NCBI GenBank assembly: GCA_013397455.1 | Contig: VYZB01000036.1 | Coordinates: 1,782,657 to 1,846,656 of the forward strand | Reading direction: 5' to 3' | DNA from: Crotophaga sulcirostris | Lineage: Eukaryota; Chordata; Aves; Cuculiformes; Crotophagidae | Length of the DNA: 64,000 bases | Shown here: positions 27,052 to 37,800 of the stretch, one piece after another | How positions within the stretch are numbered: the stretch's first letter is position 1 | How the letters are laid out: each line of letters begins with the position of its first letter | The notes under the pieces: generated by a model | What the model was told of the DNA's origin: nothing | What the model saw: the letters and a program-made list of their open reading frames with translations, nothing else | Database searches by the model: none | Position numbers and translations under genes: made by a program

Positions 27052-28817
27052 TCACCAGACAACAGCTTTAGATCTTGTACTTCTGCCTTTGGTTTTATTT
27101 TCTTCAGGTGAATGAGATACATTTGCTTTGTGGGTTTTCTTATGATGTTCTAGAAAAGCTTTTCTGGCAAAAGCTTTCCCACATTTATTGCATCGATGCA
27201 GAGAGAAGTTTTTTGTTACTTTTACTTCAATGCCAACATCAGCGCCTTCGTACTTTTTATTGGGAGAATTAGAGGTGACATCCTGTTTCGAAACAATCTG
27301 TTTTGTTTCATCCCTCTGAGGGCCTCTTTTTGTCACCTTATTTAGAACAAGATCAATTGGCTTTTTTATTGCTCTAATTTCTAAACTTGCAGTTATTTTC
27401 CCAAGGTAGCGTGGTGACTTTTTATGAACTACAGTTATATGCCTTATCACATCACGTTTGCGACGTGTTTCATAAGAGCAGAGCGGACACCTGTAGTATT
27501 TAACATAAATGTTATTTCCATCTGTGTGTAATTCGATGTGTTTTGTCAAGTTCTGTTTAGAAGTAAACTGGCGTTTACAGAGTTTACAGTAAAGCTGCTT
27601 GAAGTCAAAGCCAGCTGAAAGCTTTGGCTTCCTGTTTTTTTGCTGGCCACCTGCAGCAGATGCATTGGTTGATTTAGAGGTTGATTTAGTGCTTGATTTA
27701 CAGGTTGATTTAGTGGTTGATTTAGAAGTTGATTTAGCGTTTTCAGGATCCTGTTTAAGTTTATTTTTCTGTGCTGACGGTGTGCTCTTTTTCTCATTTG
27801 AATGATTTGTTCCCTTTAATTCATTCTGCGGAGAAAGGGCAATGGAAGGGGGTGGAGGTTCTACAGAATCTGCTGGTTCAACTTTTACTGCTATGTCCGT
27901 GCCATTGGCAGTATTGTTGGGTCCTTTCTCTCTTTTAGAGTTCTTTCCAGAAAGAGTTATCTTGTGAACAATTTGCATGTGCCTTTTCAGCATTATTTGT
28001 GAACTATATTTTCTCTTGCACAGAAGGCATTTGCATGCAGTTAAATTGTATTCAGCCTTTGAAGATGACTTTTGTTTACGGGTCTTAAAAGATTTTTTAG
28101 CAGAAACTGTATCCAAGAACAAAGGTTGCCCAGGCTTTGTAGCTATATCAGGAGTAATGGAATCCCTTCTTAATCCTCTATGAACTTCATCAAAATGCCT
28201 TCGAACGTTGGCTTTTGTAGCAAATGACTTGTAACATACAGGACAACTTCTACCTAATGCTACAAGAACATTCTTATTCCGTCCTTTTGCAGAGCACTGA
28301 TTTGGTTTCTTTTTTGTTTCTATGTACTTCTTTAGCTCTTCCATCTTTTCTTTGTGCACTTTTCGAATGTGCCGGCGAACACTGCGTCTGGAATGAAATT
28401 CTTTCCTACAAAGGCAGCATATCAACTGGTGGCCAAAATCAGAAGTATCCACAGAGTCCAACTCAGGATTTACTGCTGGAGGCTCTTCTTCGGGAGTAGG
28501 TACCACCTTGTTTGTAACAGGATCAGCAGGAGGTAATTCTACAGTCTCCCCAGCTGGGACTGGGGCTGGAGCTGAGACAGTCTTGGGTTGCTCAGTGCTG
28601 GGTTCCTGTATCTGTATTGGAGCTTGATCAGGAGTACTGCTACTTTCTGTGTTCTCATCTGGGCTATCAGTCCTTGACACATATTGAAATACAGCATTCT
28701 GATTACTTTCTATAGGTTCCAACTTAATTACATATTCTTGCTTATCTACCCTTGGATAGATTGCTTCCAGGAGGTCGCTTATGGCTTGACTCTGTTTATC
28801 ATTTATATCTGGGAGGT
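27052..28817 (-). CDS. ZNF800: ZNF800 terminal coding exon (six C2H2 fingers)
   Basis: 1766 nt from the acceptor TTTTTTTGCAG (AG at 28819-28818) to TGA at 27054-27052. It encodes residues 101 (split Asn) to 688 and holds fingers 2-7. Fingers 2-4 and 6 have the long His-x4-His spacing, while fingers 5 and 7 have His-x3-His. The open frame continues 21 nt into the intron to an in-frame ATG at 28839, but that piece is intron, not a start. The exon is large and uninterrupted, as usual for this family's last exon. Residues 462-485 are a Lys-Ser-Thr repeat (see separate entry). The C-terminus is a basic Ser/Thr/Arg/Lys stretch ending KAVVW. Confidence 0.97.
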
Positions 28818-31800
28818 CTGCAAAAAAAGACAAAGGCATTTTTTAATGACTTGGTAATTTCAAATTATTTCAATGTATCTTTTAACCAAATTCAGCCACC
28901 AAATTTTCGCAAAGCCTGGATTTGTACTATTTTTCTCACCGTTTATACTTACAGGCTTTGAATAAACATTTTTATCTCATCAGTATAAATGACCTTTTTA
29001 TTAGAAGCCAACATTGGAAGTACATCCTTCTAGTGTATTAATGTGAAAGCTGCCTAAACTAAGAATTATTTTGCCTGGAATTAAACTGTTCTTTAAAAAT
29101 CTGTGTCAACTGAAAAAATAATGGCATACAACTGAGCTTGTTCTACAGTTGTGCAACTAAGCCTAGAAAGTGATTTTCCAACTGCTGGAAACAGGCATTC
29201 ACAATAAAGGAACCTCATTCTGGAAATAAGCTTTTCTCTGTGAGTTCTGGTCAGTCCTTAAGGAAGGATGAAAGGTCTGTACAACCTGAGCACTGCATGA
29301 AAATATAAGTAGATAAGAAAGAACTTCACTTCTGGGGCAGGGAAAGCTTTTAGTAATATCAAAGCAGTCAATAGGCTCGGCAATACAGTAAGATAGTAAA
29401 ATTCTATGGACAGAAAAATCCTGTATTACTCAGGGGAAAAAAATGCACAAATTTCTCATGACAATAAAAACCAAGCCAAAAAAAGTTATTTTAAGAAAGA
29501 ATAACTTTACTGAGGTTCACCAAAGGTTCATCCTGTGTTCTGCCCTGATACAGAGTTGGAGCAAACTTAAAAGCAAAAAACAAGGACATAGGGATTCTCC
29601 TCATTTTTTTGATGGCAGTAAACTTCTTGAGCTGAAGTCTGTCTTTAAAGTACTGTTTAAATAAACCTAGTTTCCAATAAGTTCATTCAAGTGCTTTTGA
29701 AGAATTTACATTCTCAGCTACCACAATATTAAGCAGTGGGTTTTTGTTTGTTTTACCAGAAATACTGATGATTTTACTGTCTGGTAATTTTACCAAATAC
29801 TCCACAGGTTTTAGATTATGGGAAAAAAAAAAAGGTAAAATAAAATTGCTCCCATTTAACTTCACGTCATTCATGATTTTACAGGCCTCAGCAACATGCT
29901 GCTTTCAAATACCAAATTAGTTCAGTGATCTAGTTCCTAGAATAATATGTTCAGCATCTGCACTGTCATAACTAAAAAGCCAGGGTGATATAGCAAAAAG
30001 GTGAGGCATTGATATGATATAGTTTAAAATTATCCATGATGATTTTAAGATGTGATTCCTGGTAACAGCTAATTACAAGCCCACACTTAGTCAGGGTTGT
30101 TCTTTTCACACTGCCAGCCATACTTGAAAAGTGTCAGTACAAGAAATATGCTATTTTGTTGCTCAGAACCCATCTTTTAACACTGAATTTTTAACACCTT
30201 TTGCAGTCAGTTTCAAATAAGCCTATCTATATAATTTTTATCAAGGGTAAACAGTCCTTTCTATTTTACAGCACGTTTTCAGACCATTTAATGACTATAA
30301 TAACAGAAGACATCTCAAAAAAGTCATCAGGGAATAGTCTTTGGGATTTCTCACCAAGGGGATGCTGAACTCTTATTCCTACCTCTGGTTCACTATCTTT
30401 TAATATTATTTATGAAAAAAACTCTCACTTCATTCAATAATCATCATATTTGATTTTTTATAAAACATAATGTACCTACATAGTTCTATTCAAAGCATGT
30501 AGTATTACTCTCTTTATTTGCACCCCTCCTGGGAAACAGTGAACTGAAACTAACCAGCCAATTAAATGAAGGCTAGAATGTCAGGAGCTGGATAGGAAGA
30601 CTTTACTCAGTCTCTTCCCATTTTGCATCTAAGCCAGATGCACTTGTAACCTTGCTTTGAAAAATCCAACTCCTTTTCACAGACAATCTCTGTGACTTTC
30701 TGCAAATGGTCAGGCATGGGCCTTTGAGGAAGGTGACAGTACTAGTCTTTTCACCTTCTCCTTCACAACACTAGCTGACGTAACATGGGGAAAGAATCAC
30801 CTACGTAAATCTCTGTTGGTTCCTAATTTTTGAAATATTGAGATAGGAAGGCATCAAATTAGGAGGGAAAAAACCTCATTGCACCTATGCTGATGTTGTC
30901 AGGGGATCAAGATTACAAAATATTTTTGAATGCTGGCACATTTCCAAATTATTCAGCTTTACTCAGCTCAACGAAAAGTCATCACTGGAATGAGATGTTA
31001 GTAATTCTTTTTTCAATAAGAATATATTACTTTATCTTTTTCCTTATCGTTTAAGTTACTTTAATAATAAACTTTAATTACTACAAAAATGTGGTGGGCT
31101 ATGATCACATAGAATATCTTAAAGCAGCGTAAGGTGAGGTGGTGGGAAAGTGTATTATTGAAGCACAGATCCTTAAAGAAAAGGGTGAACTTTTAGTCTG
31201 TTTCATAATGAGTAAGACTGAAGGACTGGGTCCATGATTCTGAGTGCTTCTCAAGTACAGGAAAAAAATGATGGATATTGATCCAAGTCACTTTACAGAA
31301 TCCATTAGAGCTATGCTGATCTAAAACTGAAATGATTTTACAGGCCTCAGCAATATGCTGCTTTTACGTATCGAATTAGTTCAGTGATCTAGTTCCTAGA
31401 ATAACACATTCAGCATCTGCACTAGATCCACACTTCCCTGTGAGACTCATTTCCCAGTCCTTTGGCACACATTATGGTATCTTTCACATTAAAAAGGGAA
31501 AGAAAGGAAAGAAAAAGGGAAAGAAGTAATGAAAAGTGTAAACAGTGACACTCTTCATTAAAAGGTTGGATGTATAAACTAGCTATAAAATTACGACACT
31601 GACATGGGCCTCAGTTGTTAATGCACATTAAGTCAGTGCTGTAGCTTCTCTACTCCCATAAAAGTGATCTACATATGTTATTACTGAAATTTAATTCCAT
31701 TTCTTCTTTTGCAATTTGTTTCTGGTGCTTTCGAATAAGTGGTACAAAAAGGTAAGTTTCTCAACTTCAGATAGCTTTATTAAATATTTCAATTAGTAAG

Positions 31801-34800
31801 ACTTACTATCATCCATCTGGAGACTTGGAGGACAATAAAACTTTTTATGAGTAATTAAATTTGGTAATCCTCTGAAAAGACTTCGGCACAATTTACACTC
31901 GAAAATGGTGTCCACATCTTTTAACAAGATATGTTTAAGTTGTTTAGTTCCTGTAATAAAAGAAATGTTACACTTTAAGGTTTTCTGTTCATCGTTTAAT
32001 TCACATCATCCCATGAAGGTAGAAACATTTTAACATATGACAATTAAAGTGTTTTATCTTGTGTTAATGCTCCTTCATTGCACTGTAAGTTTATGATACA
32101 AACTCCAAGTTTCACTATGAAAACAAGTCTAGTTTAAAAAAAATATAAAGTCAAGGATAATTCAAATTTCAGTTTACAGGAAAAGCACAATGAATTATGA
32201 TAAAAAATAACACTTAACGTTAGGAAGGAGGCTATACTACTGAATCTGGTTGCTGCAATACTACTGTCCACCAGGAAAGCATAAGCTTTTTTTACAACAT
32301 TTAAAGAAGTCTGCAGTATTTTTTCTTCAAGCTCATCCAGCAGTGCTAAAAAAGATATATATAGCAATTTCATGTAAAAATAGCAACACATAAGGCAAAA
32401 AAACTACAGAGCATTCAATAAAACAAAGAGAATAACCAAGAACTCAAGAAACATTACTACATCTAGGTATTTGACCCAAGATCAAGATGATGATGCTTAG
32501 GCAAGAAAGTAAAACTGTAGACATATTTTTAGCCTGCTGAAAGGAAAATATGTATAATTTAAATCAGAAACTTTTCTATTAAAACAAAGGCAGTGTGACA
32601 AAATGTGCAGGTTTTCCAGACTACTAAACATTGTATATTCAAACAAAAATCCAACAAAGACAGAGTTTGATCTAGCACCACTGATGTATTCAAGCTCCTA
32701 CCTTGCTTAAACAACTAAAGGATTCTGAGTTAAAGTTACACTTCAAACTCACTCCTTCATTTCTCATCTCACAAAAACTATGAACGTATTGTCTACAATT
32801 AGCAATGGATTACTAGAAGATGTATATTTACTCACTCCAAATTGGAAAGAAACATCAGCTAACCAAATTCAGCTAATTTCTCTCTTTTTGTTTCTTATAA
32901 TAGAATAAATCAACACTAATCAAAATTATCCCAACAAGCAAATTTATAATGAAACTGGATTAGGAATAAATAATATCAGAAAAGTATAGAACAATATTTT
33001 CCAAGCTGAAATAGCAGTTTGATTTTTCTGTCATCAGACTTTGTCTTAGGAATTCCTTTTAAAGATCAAACTCAGACTCACACTGCAGAGCTGCTTCCTA
33101 AACCAAACTCTTTCAAACACTAATTATTTCATCACAACTAACAGTCCTTCAAATATTAAAAATTTAACAACTAATAGTTCTTCAATATGAATGGGCCTTA
33201 CCAAGACATCTTTTTATTTCTTGGTGTAATAACAGGTCGACAAAATTTTTTACAACTGAGTTTTAGTAAAGAATAGTGTCTTCTCCTTCTTCAATAATTG
33301 ACTAAAAACAGGACCCAAACTTGACTATCTGAGGTTACTGTCCAGCTTCAGTCCCCTCCTACATCTTTCCTGGGCCACCGCCCTAGCCTCTTGTCTTTTC
33401 CTCTCACTGCTCTTTCTTCAACAGACCACATGGGTCTCTACAGTTAACTGAAAGGAGGTTGTAGCGAGGTCTTTGTCTGTCTCTTCTCCCAAGTAAGAAG
33501 CAATAGGGCAAGCTGCACCAGGGAAGGTTTAGACTGGATATTGGAAAAATATTACTTCACTGAAACCACTGGAATAGCCTGCTCGGGGGAAACAGTTGAG
33601 TCACCAACCCTAGAGGTACTTAAAAAGACGTGTAGATGTGGCACTTAGGGACATGGTTTAGTGGTGGGCTCGGCAGTGTTAAGATTTATGGTTCGACTAC
33701 GATCTTAAGGGTCTTTTTCCATTCAGGACTGAAATGGTTTTGTCTAATCCAAATTACTGGGCTTAAGAATTACTGGGCGAGATTAAAGGATTTATGACAT
33801 ACTGGAGGTCAAACTAGATGGCACGGTAGACACCATCTTTATGCAACTATGAAGCTTTTCACACATGGGAGTAAAAAAAAAATAATTGGTCCTTTTGAAT
33901 TAAACTGTAGACTTTTAGGGACTTCTGGAAACAACAAATACATTTAAAACTTCCACTGGTTTTGTGGACACAGCAGGCAGAGAAAAAAATACAATCACCT
34001 CCTTATTCTTCACCAATTGTAGGTTGTGGCAACAAGCTGTCAAGTCTTCTGCCGGCATATACCGCCTGCAGTTTACTGAAGCCTTCTCTATTTTGTAGTT
34101 ATATCTAACTGGGGCAGGTGATACTTTGTCAAATTCTGTTAATATTTGTACGTGTTGACACTAGAATAACATCATAGCCACAAGAAATCAGTACAGAACA
34201 TTGGTTATTACAAATACTTCTCTGGTAGAAATACCAGTTTATGCCTTGAGCAAGCAATTTTGTTTTAGAAAAAAAAATTAGATTTAAATCCATCTGTTAT
34301 TTTTAATGCTTTGGATGACAGGAGCTTCTGCTAAAACTGTTTCAATAGTTACGGACAATACTCTGGCTTTAATCTCTATTTCTTTACTACAAGAACCAAA
34401 TTAATTTCTTTCCATGATGAAATGTTGCTTGTTCAAAACGGATAATCTTGGCCTAAGTCCTTTTGCCTTCTGTCCAACTCCCCTGTTGCAGATGACTGAA
34501 GACGGCAAGGTAAGCTATCAGTTTAATACCTGCCAGTGAGGACAATCTGGAGGTAGCCCAGAGACAGAGTACTTACAACTACTTCATGCTATTAGCAGCA
34601 GTGATTCCATTAATCTCCTTCAAGTGAAAGAAGCCTGTCATGCATATCTGAGGCTTTAGGCAATCTCATCCAAACTAAAAATGGTTACTAATGATGACTC
34701 ACATCCAGTGTTTCTTCTTGCATTAAGTTGTCAAAATGCGAGGGGAGAACTTAAATATTGCACCCTTTTACAAGACAGCCCAGACGTGCATCCTGTTACA

Positions 34801-37800
34801 GTGCAGCGATGATTTATATGTATAATATTTCATATATATAACAGCTCTCTGTAGAAAAATCTAGAAACATATAGATAGTAGCATTAAAGACATTGCTTTA
34901 ATTTTTGTAACAACTGCTGCGTTCTTGCACCAAGATTTGTGAAAATAAAATGTTGACTTGCCATATCAGAAGTGTAGAAACAGCTAGAAAACACTAAAGG
35001 TTTCGATAATCTCCAACGTGCTCACCCAAATGCTGAGTTGTTATTCTTAGGCTGTAAGAATATGTGTTTCACTATGTATTGCAATTCCCCAAAACAATCA
35101 AAGACGACCTTAAAAGCTATTCTAGAAATTTCAAGGTAAACTCTAAATTTTCTCTTTATTTCAGGAGTTTTAGGGCAAACATTAATAACAGCAGGAAGTA
35201 TGACACAAAGCTTAAGAACAAACTAATTTTTAATATTTCTGAAAGATAATTACAGAGCAGGGGCTGTACCTTCATTACTTTATATGAAAGCCACAGTGCT
35301 GCTAGAAAGCTATGACCTGGTTGCCATTACTGAAATGTGGTGGGACAAATCCCACGACTGGAGTGTGGCTATTGATGGTTACACACTGTTCAGAAGGGAC
35401 AGGTGAGGAAGGAGGGGCAGAGGTGTTGCCCTCTACATCAAGAAATGGATTGAGTGTGAAGTGCTCATGGCAGGTTTAAAACTTAGCGATAGGAATTAGA
35501 GACCGAGTTAACAAAGGGAACCTTGTGGTTGGTGTCTACTACAGGCTGCCCAATCAAGTGGAGCCTATTGAAAAAGCCTTCTTGCTTTCAGCTACAGGAG
35601 GTATCCAGCTCACAGGTTCTCATCCTGCTCGGGGACCTCAACCACCCTGACATCTGCTGGAAAAGTAGCACGGTGTAGGACACAAAGCTGAACTGAGACA
35701 GGCAGCACAGCTTTACCAAGGGCAAGTGCTACCTGACTAACCTAGTGGCCTTCTATGACGCAGCAACTACATCAATGGACAAGGGAAGAGCTATGAATGT
35801 CAAATAACTGGACTTCTGCAAGGTCTCTGACACAGTCCCTTACAACATCCTTCTCTCTAAATTGGAGAGATACCTATTTGATCGGTGGACCGTTCAGTGG
35901 ATGAGGAACTGGTTGAGTGGTTGCTTCCAGAGGGTACTGCTCAATGTCCAAATGGAGACTGGTGACAAATGGTGTCTCTCAGGGGTCTGTACTGGGACCA
36001 GGACTGTTTAATATCTTCATTAATGGCACAGACAGTGTAATCAAGTGCACCCTCAGCAAGTCTGCCATCAACATCAAGCCGAGTCGTGCGGTTGACATGC
36101 CTGAGAGACAGAAAGCCATCCAGAGGGACTTGGACAAGCTTGAGAAGTGAGCCCATGCAAACCTCATGGGGTTCAATAAGGCCAAGTGCAAGGTCCTGCA
36201 CACAGGTTGAGGCAACTCCCCATATCAATACAGGCTGGGTGGAGAATGGATTGAGAGCAGCCCTGAGGAGAAGGACTTGGGCATACTGGTGGATGAGAAT
36301 CTTGATGTGAGCCAGCAATGTGCGTTCGCAGCCCCAGGGCCAAATGTATCCTGGGCTGCATAAAAAGCATGGCCAGCAGGTTAAGGGACATGCCTCTGTC
36401 CCTCTACTCCACTCTGGTGAGACCCCACCTGGAGTACTGCGCCCAGCTCTGGAGCCCTCAGCACAAGACATGGACCTGTTGAAGCAGGTACAGAAGAGGA
36501 CCACAAAAACGATCAGAGGGATGAAACATCCCTCCTATGAAGAAGAGCTGAGAGTTGCGGCTCCGGGGATACCTTATTGCTGCTTTCCAGTACCTAAAGC
36601 AGGGCTACAAGAAAAATGGGGACAAACTTTTAGAAGGATCTGTTGCAACAGGACAAGGGGTAATGGCTTTAAACTGAAAGGGCATAGATCTAGACTAAAT
36701 ATAAGGAAAATCATTTTTAAGAGGAGGGTGGTGAAACACTGGAACAGGTTGCCCAGTGAGGGGGTAGAAGCCCCATCCCCTGATTTAGTGGAAGATGCCC
36801 CTGGTTATTCCAGGGAGGTTGGACAAGATGACCTTTCAAGACCCCTTCCAACCCAAACTATTCTATAATTCTGTGATTAAAAGGAACAGTGCCTAATTCC
36901 AAAAACCTACCAATAGTTTGCAAATATGTAAGAGACAGGTGTTGGTTATTTTAATATACTAAATATATATAACTCTTATAACAAGGTCATGAACTTCTTA
37001 AGAGTCAGGCACAGGTTCATACCTGATCGAAAACACTCAATGATTTGTTGAATACCAGATTTTGATGTTTGCAGAGGCTGCTGTAATAACGGAGGATCAC
37101 CAGGTTCCAACAGATCCACTGAAAGACATAAAAGGATAATAAGTCACTATTGAACACTCAGGTGATTTTTATCAAGTTATGGATTTTCTGTGCATACAGT
37201 AAATTACCTAAAAAGAGAGACCAAGACTACAGTAAAAGCTGCCTTACTCAAGTTTTCACCTACACTCAATTAAAAAAGTCAATATTGAATTTTCGAGTCA
37301 TGATACCTTCTGACAGTTTCCTGTCATTCTGATTATTTAGATAAAAACTGTATTCAGAGCTACATGTATGAATCACCAAAGCACATAAATACATAAAACC
37401 AAATTAACTCCCTAGAAATTTCTGTCAATAAAAGCAATTCCCCAGAACAACCTGCTCGACTCCCATCGTTGAAACAGAAAAATGTACAGAAAAGCATTAC
37501 CAAATACTGTACTTCACATGGTACTATGTGATTTCAATGTTGCCAGTACACAGCTAAACACTGAATCCAAATCTAAAGTACAATGACCAGAAAAAAGCAC
37601 AAACATAACTACATAGTTAATACCAAAAAAACAGCTATTATATTTAACCAATAAAACCACATTCAAGAAGTGCTTCTGGTTCAAGCACACTGGTGAAGTA
37701 AGACCTTATTTTTGAAGTTTCATTCCAGATCACAATCTTTGTAATATCTATTGAAACTAAAACATTTATTGATCAGGATAATTATGAGTTATTCCAGCAC

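Larger units (their letters stand above)
28818..31806 (-). other. ZNF800 intron 3
   Basis: 2989 bp, GT-AG, phase 1. Contains both 92-bp copies. Otherwise AT-rich with no transposon that I can name. Confidence 0.93.
31951..37022 (-). other. ZNF800 intron 2
   Basis: 5072 bp, GT-AG, phase 1. Holds two plus-strand CR1 fragments (33430-33738 and 35285-36878), both antisense to the gene. Confidence 0.93.

Noticed and set aside
27546..27805. Repeat-rich frames on both strands (LNQP-type and VDLEVDL-type) within the ZNF800 last exon
   Set aside because: Shadows of the KST-coding 12-bp repeat in other frames.
27052..28839. Reading the large zinc-finger frame as a single-exon gene starting at 28839
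   Set aside because: The segment 28818-28839 is intron: it contains the polypyrimidine tract and CAG acceptor, and the upstream exons join in frame with conserved ZNF800 sequence.
35917..36868. Reverse-transcriptase-like frames as a gene
   Set aside because: They are pieces of a broken CR1 copy with stops and an internal deletion; no intact ORF2.
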